NCBI GenBank assembly: GCA_031308135.1
Contig: JAHLJT010002630.1
Location: 94,780,141 to 94,844,140, forward strand
Origin: Acheta domesticus
Lineage: Eukaryota > Arthropoda > Insecta > Orthoptera > Gryllidae
Length of the DNA: 64,000 nt
Direction of reading: 5' to 3'
This document shows positions 46,501 to 57,335 of this stretch, piece after piece. The notes under the pieces are model-generated. The model had not been told where the DNA came from. It saw nothing but the letters and a program-made list of their open reading frames with translations, and did not search any database. Each line of letters opens with the position of its first letter. Positions within the stretch are counted from its first letter, which is position 1. Both the position numbers and the translations under genes were made by a program.

Positions 46501-47774
46501 TTTTGGACTAGTGGACTGGACTGAGCAAGAAATTCGCACCATGGATCGAAAAACCAGAAAACTGCTAACAATGCATCATGTTGCCCACCCTCGAGCTGAT
46601 ATACATAGACTTTATGTGTCACGTAAGGAAGGAGGAAGAGGCCTCAGACAAATTGAGGCCTCCTGGCACAACGCAATAGTCGGGTTGGGGAAGTATGTAG
46701 TCAGCCATCAAGATGACCCTCTAATGAGGCAGGTCATGAAATCTGACCGAAGAATGGGAAACAGAGGCATTGTTAGTGTAGCAAGAAGCATTGCGAAGAA
46801 ACTAGGCAAGACACATCGAGTAACACAGACACTGAACTTCTGATGCTGCTAAACATGAAGTGTGAGACACAAAAAATGTTAAAGAAAACGTGGAGAGACA
46901 AACCACTCCACGGACAATACCTAAAAAGAATGGACAAGGTGCAGATCAATAAAGATCAATCATTATGTGGCTTAAAAGGGGAAGGATGAAGCCAGAATCG
47001 GAAGCACTTGTAATAGCTGCCCAAGATCAGGCCTTGAGAACACGACATTATGATAAAGCGGTTCTCAAAATTTCCCAAGATGATAAATGCCGCATTTGCC
47101 AGGAGCAAGTAGAAACCATTGATCATATTGTCTCAGCTTGTCCAATCCTAGCAAAGACAGAATACCTGAAAAGACATGACAGTGTGTGTAGCTACCTCCA
47201 CTGGCAGATCTGTACCGCCCTCAAAGTTCCAAACACATGCCTCAAGTGGTACGAACACTCACCAAAACCGGTGACGTCTGTTGGATTCTGTACGATATTG
47301 TACGACCAACAAATTCAAACTGATCGCACGATAGCGGCAAACAAACCGGATATAGTTATCCGAGATTTGGCGAAAAAATCGTGTTTACTTGTCGATGTTG
47401 CTGTACCTTGCGATCAAAACGTCGTTACCAAGGAGGCAGAGAAACGTCTTAAATACAAGAGTTTGGAAATCGAGATCAGCCGAATGTGGGGCGTAAAGGC
47501 ACAGGTCGTCCCGATAGTTATCGGAGGCTCTGGGATTTGTTCCGCAAAATTTGAGTAAGAACTTGTCTAAACTCCCAGGTAATTCAAAAGACTGGGAAGT
47601 GCAAGAAATTGCTTTATTTGGAACAGCCCACATTTTGCGTAAAGTATTGTAGAGGCACTGATAGTGACCGGATCTGCTCCTTAGGTAGCTGGTTGCAACC
47701 TGGAGGAGATCTTATATTCAGCCGACTCAAAACATCTTTAGTCGTGATGTAATGGGAAAATAATAATAATAATT
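43586..47774 (+). mobile_element. R4/Dong-like non-LTR retrotransposon in a TAA tract
   Basis: The element begins right after (TAA)n at 43586 with a GC-rich leader of about 460 bp, carries one broken reading frame (44049-47558), has a 3' UTR of about 200 bp and ends in TAATAATAATAA at 47760-47773. A reverse transcriptase followed by a C-terminal zinc knuckle and a PD-D restriction-like endonuclease, together with insertion into TAA repeats, is how the R4/Dong group behaves. At 4.2 kb it seems nearly full length. Whether the leader is complete cannot be told from one copy. Confidence 0.8.
44049..47558 (+). pseudogene. Reverse transcriptase / restriction-like endonuclease polyprotein, frameshifted
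   Basis: Order of parts: an N-terminal RHRQRWTRDELKEVM segment that may be Myb-like DNA binding (weak); reverse transcriptase with NWKSPGIDKIQIYW (about 45407), NYRPITCLPVLYK (about 45590), motif A AWIDYQKAFDSVPHDW (about 45799), motif B GIFQGDSLSPLLFC (45986-46029), motif C FYMDDLKVFA (46118-46147) and TYKYLGIEE (about 46329); a CCHC knuckle CRICQ...DHIVSAC (47088-47141); and the endonuclease signature PDIVI...LLVDVA (47346-47405). The frame changes several times (segments at 44049, 44294, 44625, 45065, 45529, 46037 and 46965 lie in different frames), and stops occur near 44955 and 46841. Catalytic residues are still visible, so decay is moderate. Confidence 0.85.
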
Positions 47775-48404
47775 TGATCATATCGTCTCAGCTTGTCCAA
47801 TTCTAGCAAAGATCGAATACTTGAAAAGACACGAAAGAGTGTGTAGTTACCTCTACTGGCAGACCTGTACCGCCCTCGAAGTTCCATATACATGCCCCAA
47901 ATGGTACGAACTCTCACCAAAACCGGTGACATCTGTTTGACTCTATACAATATTATACGACCAACAAATTCAAAAGGATCGCACGATAGCAGCAAACAAA
48001 CCGGATATTGTTATCCGGGATTCGGAGGAAAAAAAATCTTGTCTACTTGTAGATGTTGCAGTGCCTTGTGATCAAAAACATCTTAACCAAGGAGGCAGAA
48101 AAACGTCTTAAATACAAGAGTTTGGAAATCAAGATCAGCCGAATGTGGGGCGTAAAAGCACAGATCGTTCCGATAGTTATCGGAGCTCTGGGATTTGTTC
48201 CGCAAAATTTGTGTAACAACTTGGCTAAACTCCCAGGTAATTCAAAAGACTGAGAAGTTCAAGAAATTGCTTTATTTGGAACAGCCGACATTTTGCCCAA
48301 AGTATTGTAGAGGCAACCGACAATCCCTAGATCTGCTCCTTAGGTAGCTGGTCCCAACCTGGAGTAGACTTTATTTTGGGCCAACTCATAACATCTTTAG
48401 CCCT
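47775..48404 (+). mobile_element. Second, 5'-truncated R4/Dong-like copy
   Basis: Starting directly in the TAA tail of the first copy, this repeats its sequence from 47121 to about 47740 (endonuclease part and 3' UTR) with scattered differences. A 66-codon part of the endonuclease end is still open at 48053-48253. It loses homology near 48404, before the TAA tail, where a SINE family 1 piece begins. Confidence 0.9.
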
Positions 48405-48535
48405 CTATCATCACCATATCGTGTCATCATCATGGCATAACGTTACTTCCAAGAGTAGTCGCTAATGACCGAGTAGTTGATGATTCAATAGTAATGATTA
48501 GTACCGAGTAGTAGTGATTCAATAATAACAAACAA
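48405..48535 (+). mobile_element. SINE family 1, 3' half
   Basis: CATATCGTGTCATCATCATG, GCATAACGTTACTTCCAAGA and GTCGCTAATGACCGAGTAG match 60007-60070 and the reverse complement of 50260-50160. The head is missing. An internal GATTCAATA...GTACCGAGTAG duplication follows. Confidence 0.75.
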
Positions 48536-48869
48536 CAAAAATTATCAAAACCACTTCAGGTGAACAACTCAAGCTGTTGGATATGTTTTTCATGTAATCG
48601 TGGCTTCTTTTATTCAAGTGAACGCAGCTTGCAAACGTTTGGTTTGGACTGTTCTTTAAAAGAAAATATCTGCCTTTATTTATCGCGAAATCGGCCGAAC
48701 TGACAATGGCACCGATAGGCGTCAAAGGAACCTTGTATTACTTAGTACTCACAACGGTTGACATTACAATATACGAGCGAAGAAATCGAATAGGTGACTC
48801 AGGGATTCTGTGGGGAATATGTGTTGCATCTCGTAAATATGTTTGAAGCAAGTAGATACCATTAAAATA

Positions 48870-49520
48870 TTAAAATCTACGAAATCAGCGAAAAATGCAT
48901 TAAAAATTACATAAAAAGGTAAAAAAATGACTGGTTAGAAATAACTTTTAGAAATTGACGAAATATGAAACCAAACAAAATGGGGTATAAAAATGTGTCA
49001 TTTCGTTTTGTCATAAAATAATAGTTGTTTTTGCAATTAGTTTATAATGTAAAGCTTTAATGCATGAGTACATGGTTTGAAAACTGGCGACGTTAGGAGC
49101 GAGTTTTCAAATTTGTACGAATGCAAAAAAGAAACTTTATAAACGAGTTGCATTCGCTATTTTTTTGTATGACAGCATTACAAATTTATAAGAGAATGAA
49201 ACATAATTTTGCGAACAACTTTCCTGTGAAGTCTCGGGTATTGACACATGTGCAAGAAAGCTGTGGTCGGCTGTTCTGTTCACCTCTACCTCCCCCTAAT
49301 CCTCTCGCTGCGATTGGCTGAATGTGCGATGACGCAATCATTCGTGCCGTAAAATCTAATACGTCATTATTTGTGCCATAAAACGCCTGATTATGAACGA
49401 TTTCTTGCAACAGAAAAGGTCGTTTATAATACTGGAACACAAAAAATTGAATTTCTGTACTAAACAATATTGCTCTAAAGTGAAAAGAAAAAAAATGAAA
49501 TTTCATTAAAATCCGCCCCC
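48870..49520 (-). repeat. Dispersed repeat, family B, copy 2
   Basis: On the minus strand GCGGATTTTAATGAAATTTC and TTTAGTACAGAAATTCAATT match 1126-1195. The part at 48870-49020 with GCGAAAAATGC and AAAATGACTGG resembles 1240-1320 loosely. The 49100-49400 middle has no match in copy 1. Confidence 0.5.
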
Positions 49521-49539
49521 CACTCATCACCTCCTCGCT

Positions 49540-49740
49540 CATTCTACCGTCAGCGAGTCGGGGAGTGGGCGGGCGGGTTGGGAGGGCGATCTCGGCCGCG
49601 CAACGATCGACTGGCGCCGGGCGATCGGCGATTGGCGCTCTGCGCGTGCGACGCAATCGGTGCTCGCGCCCGCGCCCGCCAACGAGCGCACGGCGGCGCA
49701 ACTGCCAACCCCCAAGGGAGATGGCGGGCGGAGAGGATAC
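49540..49740. promoter_or_regulatory. Small GC-rich island
   Basis: CpG-dense DNA open in several frames on both strands. A promoter is possible; no splice site or exon is linked. Confidence 0.25.
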
Positions 49741-49765
49741 GGCCAGAACAGGTTTCGTTAGTTAG

Positions 49766-50125
49766 TGCCTTATTTTACGTGGCGAGACTCGGGCCATGAG
49801 GCCCGCTCTTCAGTCTGACCACGCAAATTTCGCTACGCTCCTTTCAACCATCTAACCGAGAATAAAGATTTTGTCTTAGGCGACGAAGCAGGCGATTTGA
49901 ATTTAGCTCAGAGGCCTCTTTAGGCTATTACATGCAGTAAATCTACTAACATGGGACAGTCCGCTTTACTATTCCCTCCGAAGGAAGCCGTACGAAGGAT
50001 TTTCTTCGCCCTGAAAAATCCACGGCTTCGATCGGGTTTGAACTCGCTATCTTGGGTACAACAACCCGATACGCGTTATACCATCGAATCCGCAATCCAT
50101 CGAACGGCTGCCATTGAAAAAGTTC
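49766..50125 (-). mobile_element. tRNA-derived SINE family 4, copy 1
   Basis: TGCCTTATTTTACGTGGCGA, GGCCATGAGGCCCGCTCTTC, TAGCTCAGAGGC and GGGTTTGAACTCGC match 60224-60510 closely. Minus-strand order is a box-A-like GGTATAACGCG, box-B-like GAGTTCAAACCCGAT, body, and a tail ending CCACGTAAAATAAGGCA. Confidence 0.85.
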
Positions 50126-50143
50126 ACCGCCTGCGTTGTGCTG

Positions 50144-50362
50144 ATTTTTTATTTTTATTTTAGGTCGCATTAACATCAAGGTCATTAGCGACCACTATTG
50201 GGATTAACGTTATGTAATGATACGGTGATGACAGGGGGTGAAAGGACGAACACAAGTGCAACCATGCCCGAGGCGGGACTCGTACCCGCAATCTTTGGGT
50301 CCGAGATCGTTATGACACTACTGCCTTAACGATCTCGGCCACCGCGAATCGGCGACAGATAT
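50144..50362 (-). mobile_element. SINE family 1, near full length
   Basis: On the minus strand: head GCGGTGGCCGAGATCGTTAA (box A), GGTACGAGTCCCGCC (box B), then CACCCCCTGTCATCACCG, ACGTTAATCCCAATAGTGG, GTCGCTAATGACCTTGATGT and TAATGCGACCTAAAATAAA. The A/T-rich tail at 50144-50161 borders the SINE family 4 copy. Confidence 0.85.
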
Positions 50363-50680
50363 TTCTATACGGATCAACTGCACTACGTTCTCGCGTTAGG
50401 GGATAAAATGCTGTTGTCAGCGCCCCTGTCCGAATGCGAAATCGAGTATTTATCGATCGGCTCGTCAACTACTTCCATCATTAGTCCTGAAAGTGTGGGT
50501 ACGTTACATTCCGCAAGGTGACCCTCTCCCTTCTTCACCGGAACGTAAGATTCTGGGCCGACCTACTTGTCGGCTTGCGCGGAATTTCTCACTCAAGTAT
50601 TTCCTCCAGAAGCGAACCGCCCCAAACTGCAAATGTCTAAGCTCCACGCTGGTGTCTTATAGTGTAGTACGTGTAAGCGT

Positions 50681-50712
50681 ACGTGTGTGTGTGTGTGTGT
50701 GTGTCTGTGTGC
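50681..50712. repeat. (GT)n microsatellite
   Basis: An alternating GT run with one C interruption. Confidence 0.9.
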
Positions 50713-50734
50713 TCGTGCGCAGTGGGGAGAGGAA

Positions 50735-50885
50735 CGTCCGGAAAGGAAGGAAACATCACCCGTGGTCCATGGCTCGTTTTTGAGGCTTCTGCTCCCACAT
50801 TCGCTTGGTAATGATGGGAGAAACCATAGAAATTTACCGACTCCAGCTGTCAGCCGAAGGAGTTCTCCTCCAGACAGTGGTTTCC
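50735..50885 (-). mobile_element. SINE family 2 body fragment
   Basis: GTGGTCCATGGCTCGTTTTT, CCACATTCGCTTGGTAATGA, GGGAGAAACCATAGAAA and GTTCTCCTCCAGACAG match 53195-53315 in order and orientation. Confidence 0.7.
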
Positions 50886-51250
50886 CTTGTCCGGCGGGAT
50901 GAGGCGGGGCGAGCGGGGAGGGACGGAGCGAGCGGTGGAGGGTGGGCCGAGCGGGGAGGAGCGAGGTGAGCGTGGGAGGAGCGGAGCAGGGCGGGGAGGG
51001 GCGGAGCAGGGCGGAGAGGAACGGAGCAGTGCGGGGTGGAGCGGAGCAGGGCGGGGAAAGGCGGGGCGGGGAGAGGCGGGGCGGGGCGGGGAGAGGCGGG
51101 GCGGGGCGGGGAGGGACGGGACCAAGCTGCTCTGAGAGGCGCTCCTAGCAGCCGCAGCTGCCATCGTCGCCCGAGAGGAGCCGAGAGCAGCGCGGGCGGG
51201 GGCGGGCGGGGGCGGGCGGGGGCGGGCGGGGGCGGGCGGGGGCGGGCGGC
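50886..51250. repeat. G-rich pentamer array and 10-bp GGGCGGGGGC repeat
   Basis: 50886-51125 is a decayed series of GGAGC, GGGGC and GAGAGGCG words. 51195-51248 is a tidy GGGCGGGGGC repeat of 10-bp period. The G runs could form quadruplexes on the plus strand. Long frames on both strands follow from composition. Confidence 0.8.
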
Positions 51251-52239
51251 GGCGCTGAATCAGAGGCCGGCGCGCGCGGGGCGCCTTCCATGACGTCACC
51301 CGCCTCCCCGGTCGATAGGGCTCGAACCTCGCTCCCCGCGCTCCGCGCCTTCTCCTCCTCTGCGAGAGGCGCGCCGCCGCGCAGCTCCGACCCCACACAA
51401 CCCGACCGGACCCGTGCAAGAGCCTGCCTCACTCGTCCCTCCCCCTCACACTCGTTGCCCTCCACACCCGCAAGCCCCTCTCCCAACGCGGGCCACGACA
51501 CCCACCGGCCTTCAACCCCTACCCTCCGACATCCGGATCCTCCGACTGCCCTCTCGGAAACCACCGCCTCTGACACCCGCCGCACCCGTCAACACCCACG
51601 TCTCTCGCCATCCGCTATCTAAATGACCATACACAAACAACCGAATTTCCCCTACAGAAAACCATATTGTTAAGGTCATTAGATCAATATCAAGCAAATA
51701 ATGGGCGCGGTTGAAGCGATTAACGAGGTTCACAACAAAGGCCGTTGTTTGTGATATCGGCCGCGTCTCATTCATTAATTTTCATGACGCCGCCTTCTTA
51801 AAAGAGAAATTCATAAAAATAAGAAAAATCGTTTCTTAAAATTCCAATATTCAACTGCCGTCTTCACCTGCAACTCATTAAATCTCGATTTTATTAACGG
51901 ACGGCGGACTGTTACAAATAACAGAATAGTTTGCGTTCATATACTGACTGATAAAGGACTTAATTTGTCTTAGATAACGTTGGCAGCGTTGCACCCCGCC
52001 CCTGTAGTCCCGCTTCGACTCGTCTCCAAGCTACGATGACAGAACTCAATTTGCTCCACAAACACGTGGGCTCTTTGTAAATCATTCATGTTCATTCGGG
52101 TTTATAACCTTAACTCGTAGCGAAACATTGTAATTGCTTGTCTGCTAATAGAACTAGTCATTGCTCCTGGGCCACTAGCCCCATCTAGTCCGGTTCAATT
52201 TTCCTCGTATCCATAAAGAGACTGCAGAACGTACGAAAC
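51251..52239. other. GC-rich island (to ~51620) then unassigned DNA
   Basis: 51251-51620 is CpG-rich with C/T-rich tracts, open in several frames; a promoter is possible. From 51620 to 52239 nothing is recognised. Confidence 0.35.
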
Positions 52240-52930
52240 GAATGCGGAACGCCGGGGGGGGGGCGACGGGACGGGACAGGGCGGAGTGGAAAGGGACGGG
52301 CCGCGACGCGCGGAGCGAGGCGACACAACGCGAGGCGGAACGGGGCTCAGCGTGGCGGACGTGTGGGGTAGGGCAGGGAGGAGAAGGTCGAGCCGGGACG
52401 GGGCAGGGAGGGGCGCGGGGGTCAGAGTGTCATGGAAGGGGGCGGGACGAGGCGGGGTGGAGCGGAGCGGAGCGGGCCGGAACGGAGTAGAGCAGGGCGG
52501 GGCGGGGCGCGACGAGGTGGGGTGGAGCGGGACGGGACGGAGTAGAGCAGGGCGGGGCGGGGCGGGGCGGGGCGGGACGAGGCGGGGCGGGACGAGGCGG
52601 GGTGGAGCGGAGCGGAGCGGGACGGAGCAGGGCAGGGCGGGCCGGGACGGAGCAGGGCGGGGCGGGGCGGGGCGCGACGAGGTGGGAGGGGACGGAACGG
52701 CACGGGGCGGGGCAGGGCGGGACGGGGCGGGACGGGCAGGACGGGACGGGACGGGACGGGGCGGGGCGGGGCGGGACGGGACGGGACGGGGCGGGACCGA
52801 GAGGTGGTTCCGGGTGGGGGGGCGTCACGGAAAGGGACGGAGCGAGAGGGGAAGGACGGGATGGGTCGGGACGGCGGTTGGGGATGCGGTGTGACGGGAC
52901 GTAATGGGGCGGGGCAGTGGGGCGGTATTG
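52240..52930. repeat. G-rich pentamer array (GGGAC/GGGGC)
   Basis: Runs of GGGACGGGAC, GGGGCGGGGC, GGAGCGG and GGGACGAGGC units extend nearly 700 bp, with locally perfect 5-bp periodicity (52730-52795). Overlapping frames up to about 200 codons on both strands encode only R/G or P-rich strings and are not genes. Confidence 0.85.
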
Positions 52931-52939
52931 GGCGAAGCC

Positions 52940-53425
52940 GGGATTGGTTGATTAGTTATTCCGGGCGCGTCAACTGCTAAAGTCATTAGTCCCGTAAGTG
53001 CAGTTCATGTTTTTTCAATGTCGATGTTTTCCTCAACCTGTTTTTCTCCCATCAGCGAGACACCGCACCAGCCGGGGTAAGCTCTAAGCTCCCTATACGT
53101 GTTGTAGTGATTGTTATGTACTCTGTGTTGTAGTGCAAGTAAGAGTGTAAGGAAGGTATGAAGATAGGACACGGAGGGGGAGGGAAAGTTCTGCGATCCG
53201 TGGCCCTTTTGTTAGGGTACTGCTCCAGCATTCGCCCTGTGTTGATAGGAGAAACCGCGGAAAACAACCTATCTGAACCGCCAACCACTAGAATTCTCCT
53301 CCAGACAGCGACTGAATTCGACCTAGCTGATAAGCTAGTGTCGGAAATCCTGCTACCTTTCGAGACTTGAACCTAGGAACTCCCAGGTTGTGAACGGGTG
53401 AAGCAGGACGCTCTTCCTTGGAGCG
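52940..53425 (-). mobile_element. SINE family 2, near full length
   Basis: On the minus strand: head CCTAGGTTCAAGTCTCG (box B), CACTAGCTTATCAGCTAGG, TCTGGAGGAGAATTCTAG, CAACACAGGGCGAATGCTGG, then a long C/T and CACTACAACA stretch, and the tail TTACGGGACTAATGACTT, AGCAGTTGACGCGCCC. It matches 18650-19110 along its length. Confidence 0.85.
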
Positions 53426-54067
53426 GTAACCGTATCTTTGAAAATTCTTTATCCACCACATACGAGGAGTGATATTTCTCATTCATGAGCCGTATTATCG
53501 TGTACTGTTTTGGAGTGAACCTATTTTGTATGCTGATTTGGTGCAGTAAAATAGTAAAAAATTCACACGGGGAAACTCCAAGGTCGAAACTTCGAACATA
53601 AGCTCTTAGGACAACTTTAAGCATATTTTGTCTAATAAGCTCCTTGGATGTTCCGAATGGTTGAGCTGCAATAAGCACTCAAAAGTTGGGTTGAAAAAAA
53701 TGCTTTTTATGCAAAAATTTGCATTGCAGAAACATATAAACACTCCAGAAATGTGTAAATTTGCAAAAGAAATGAATGCAGTTGTTCACAAAGAAAAATT
53801 CACCCAGAAATTAACGAAAAAAAGCAGTCAAATTGTGTAATTTGGGCGTTTTTTTTTAAATTTCTATGTTAACTTTTACTATTACTATATCCCACTATCA
53901 ACTGAATCTTCATACTCGGTGAGACTGCTTACGACACAGTTAAATCTTGCAACAGCATAGCCCCAAGGAAGAGACCATGCGCCCTTAAGAATATGCTATT
54001 CATGACTTGGTTATAGAACAGCAACTTTTTTGTACTCTTAGTATCTAAAGATCTGTTGTTCTTTATA
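53426..54067. other. Unassigned intergenic DNA before the gap
   Basis: 53695-53830 is A-rich, with TTTGCAAAAGAAATG-type words. No gene is recognised. Confidence 0.45.
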
Positions 54068-55067
54068 NNNNNNNNNNNNNNNNNNNNNNNNNNNNNNNNN
54101 NNNNNNNNNNNNNNNNNNNNNNNNNNNNNNNNNNNNNNNNNNNNNNNNNNNNNNNNNNNNNNNNNNNNNNNNNNNNNNNNNNNNNNNNNNNNNNNNNNNN
54201 NNNNNNNNNNNNNNNNNNNNNNNNNNNNNNNNNNNNNNNNNNNNNNNNNNNNNNNNNNNNNNNNNNNNNNNNNNNNNNNNNNNNNNNNNNNNNNNNNNNN
54301 NNNNNNNNNNNNNNNNNNNNNNNNNNNNNNNNNNNNNNNNNNNNNNNNNNNNNNNNNNNNNNNNNNNNNNNNNNNNNNNNNNNNNNNNNNNNNNNNNNNN
54401 NNNNNNNNNNNNNNNNNNNNNNNNNNNNNNNNNNNNNNNNNNNNNNNNNNNNNNNNNNNNNNNNNNNNNNNNNNNNNNNNNNNNNNNNNNNNNNNNNNNN
54501 NNNNNNNNNNNNNNNNNNNNNNNNNNNNNNNNNNNNNNNNNNNNNNNNNNNNNNNNNNNNNNNNNNNNNNNNNNNNNNNNNNNNNNNNNNNNNNNNNNNN
54601 NNNNNNNNNNNNNNNNNNNNNNNNNNNNNNNNNNNNNNNNNNNNNNNNNNNNNNNNNNNNNNNNNNNNNNNNNNNNNNNNNNNNNNNNNNNNNNNNNNNN
54701 NNNNNNNNNNNNNNNNNNNNNNNNNNNNNNNNNNNNNNNNNNNNNNNNNNNNNNNNNNNNNNNNNNNNNNNNNNNNNNNNNNNNNNNNNNNNNNNNNNNN
54801 NNNNNNNNNNNNNNNNNNNNNNNNNNNNNNNNNNNNNNNNNNNNNNNNNNNNNNNNNNNNNNNNNNNNNNNNNNNNNNNNNNNNNNNNNNNNNNNNNNNN
54901 NNNNNNNNNNNNNNNNNNNNNNNNNNNNNNNNNNNNNNNNNNNNNNNNNNNNNNNNNNNNNNNNNNNNNNNNNNNNNNNNNNNNNNNNNNNNNNNNNNNN
55001 NNNNNNNNNNNNNNNNNNNNNNNNNNNNNNNNNNNNNNNNNNNNNNNNNNNNNNNNNNNNNNNNNNN
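54068..55067. other. Assembly gap of exactly 1000 N
   Basis: The round size suggests a placeholder whose true length is unknown. Frames that appear to cross it mean nothing. The right edge is GC-rich, so GC-rich or repetitive DNA was probably lost. Confidence 0.98.
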
Positions 55068-55235
55068 AGCCGCGCCGAAGCGAAAGCGCCCGCCCTTTTA
55101 ATAGCCCCGCCCCCCGCGTGCGCGAGTTTCGGCGACCCCCTGCCAGCGCTGCCTGGGTCACGCGAGGGGAGCGGTTTTTTTCGCCTCGGGCAACAGGCTC
55201 CCGCCCCTCACGCGCTGCTGGGCTTCGCGCTGCGA
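55068..55235. promoter_or_regulatory. GC-rich island fragment at gap edge
   Basis: CpG-dense, with CCCGCCCTTTTAATAGCCCCGCCCC-like wording near 55088-55112 (core CCCTTTTAATAGCCCCGCCC): an A/T-rich box between GC boxes, as in some promoters. The rest is in the gap. Confidence 0.3.
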
Positions 55236-55382
55236 TCACGGTCAAGGAAGAGATGATTTGTGAATCCGGAAAAATGCTGAAAAACTCGAATCTTTGCAGG
55301 ATAATATCATGCGAAGTACTTACGAACTTACGAAGGTATCTTTGATAGTTGAAACTATACTGCGATTTATTCAACTCTGCCT

Positions 55383-55508
55383 CTGGCAGGTATCCGCTGT
55401 TGACGGTTTCATCCAACGGGAGCTTGAACGTCACCATAGTGACGTCATTGTAGCAACGTATACACTCCCGATTGGATGAAACCGTCAACAGCTGATACCT
55501 ACCAGGGA
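55383..55508. mobile_element. 126-bp foldback MITE
   Basis: Arms of over 40 bp pair with few mismatches: GCTGTTGACGGTTTCATCCA on the left and TGGATGAAACCGTCAACAGC on the right are exact complements. The centre has CACCATAGTGACGTCATTG. No coding sequence. Confidence 0.85.
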
Positions 55509-55519
55509 CACGGTTAGAA

Positions 55520-56310
55520 AAAACACACTATACAAAAGCTCATACTTTCTGGCATCGTGTCCCTTTTGCAATTCTTGACGACTCAGAGAGCTCTACGAAA
55601 ATGGAAACTGTCATTTTTAAAAGCGTACTTTGCTCTATTCGAGAAAAAAGTTGCAGCCATTTTAGGGGAACTATTTTAATTGTCTGCATTGCAAGTAAAT
55701 TTTATGAACACTACTCGTATTTTCGAAATATTGTACGCCGGCCATATTTTAAGATTCTTTACTAAGCAATAGATCTATTAAGGAAAAAATCTATATCTTC
55801 GATAATATAGGTGTAGGAAGACGCTGAAAAATTTGAACATTTGTAATTTTCGAAAAATTCAGAGATTTCAACAAAAATGAGACCTACACTATTTTTTAAA
55901 ACGTTCTTTGCTCTATTCGAGAAAGAATTTAATCATACAATTCGGACTCATTTCTTATAAAAGGTTAAAAAAGTCAAAGTACCCTTTTCAAATCGACAGG
56001 GGCTGGAGTTCGGCCTGATTTGTTGGGAATTACCTATTCTTGGAGAAAATTACCTGAATGGTATAGACAATACGTTGACTATAGACGTAGAACAGACACC
56101 CAGACATTTTGCCGTAAAACTGTTCTTCGGTATCAAGGTCCCACAAAACGTGGATTATGAGTACAATTGTTAAGAGGAAGTTATCTAGTACATGAACAAG
56201 ATATATCAACATTTTCTATATCAGAGACCAACAACGCGAGTTTTTAATAAAAGCTCATATTTACGCTGCAGCATTACAATACTTTGTCATTACTACCTAA
56301 GTAAAAACGT
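55520..56310 (+). mobile_element. Dispersed repeat family A, second long copy
   Basis: TTTGCTCTATTCGAGAAA occurs twice (55629 and 55910), with TTTTCGAAAAATTCAGAG, TTCGGTATCAAGGTCCC and GCTGCAGCATTACAATACTT as in 36570-37165. The repeated first block shows internal duplication. Non-coding. Confidence 0.7.
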
Positions 56311-57239
56311 ATGATTTAGAGAGATAAAGCAAATGTCCGCACATGAGGTTTTTGGGGCATGCCAGCCTCAACAAAACTACAGCTGAACCCAAATGTTAAA
56401 ATCTCATTGAGAATGAAGGGGCGGTCTATCTTGTTGCTACACAGTATCTCAGAATAAATGTTGCAAAACGTATGTAGGGCGGTAAAAATTATTAATTTTG
56501 CTAATGACCACGCAGTTGGAAATTTCACATAATTAAGTTACTCATGTGCCATTTCCCCCTAATTTTACCGAAACTTCTTATGCACATGTGTTAGGCAGGT
56601 CGCGTCCTGCCGCCGTCAAGGAGATTTCATGGACCTGACGAACATCTGTGGAGATGGGGGTGGCCTAACAATCAGGAAAAAATGCCACGTGAAACTCCGT
56701 TATGTGAAATTTTCCCAATGCAAATTCATTGACAAAAGTTGTCACTGTCGGCCTATCTTCATGCATTAGTAGTTTCTACGTTTGCAATGCTCAGACGTTT
56801 GTTTGTTTGTTGTTTGTTTGTGTTTGTTTGTTTGGGGCAGTAACAGTTTGTGAGGGCCTCTTCACCAAAATCGAGTTATTAACATTTATGAATAGCTGGA
56901 GGTTTCTCATAGCCGGTGTACCTACTCTTGTTACTGCTCCAAGTCTGTCATACTGCGCGGCATATAGAAAGGTAGAGTTCGAATTATGATACACGACTTG
57001 GCGGAGACTATGTTTCGAAAAGATCCATGGTTACAAATGTACTATTATTTGAAATGAACCCAAGTCGGTGGTATCTCAACTATTCAGTGCACAAGTGTCC
57101 AAGATAGGAGTATTAGACACACGACTGTCGAAAACCTTCGACGGATGACGGATGTATTATTGCGCAAACTGGATTGATGCAGACGTACTTTCACAGCAAA
57201 ACTGTTGCACTTACGATTTCACTAATACATTATAATCAT
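56311..57239. other. Unassigned DNA with a (TTTG)n microsatellite
   Basis: TTTG units run at 56799-56833. No gene or other repeat is recognised. Confidence 0.5.
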
Positions 57240-57244
57240 GTTAC

Positions 57245-57335
57245 GTGATCCTTCCGCCGTCGGGGCTCGAACCTAGGACCACCCGGTCAGAGGCACTGTA
57301 GTGACATTAGTGATGCACTGAACAACCTCTTCTGG
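57245..57335 (-). mobile_element. SINE family 2 head fragment
   Basis: On the minus strand CATCACTAATGTCACTACAG, TGCCTCTGACCGGGTGG and CCTAGGTTCGAGCCCCGAC match 40001-40062 in order; box B is GGTTCGAGCCC. Confidence 0.7.

Noticed and set aside
52286..52894. 202-codon open frame in the G-rich array
   Set aside because: Composed only of G/R/E repeats from a 5-bp array; the opposite strand is equally open.
53929..55488. Long open frames across 54.0-55.4 kb on both strands
   Set aside because: They are open only because 1000 N are read through.
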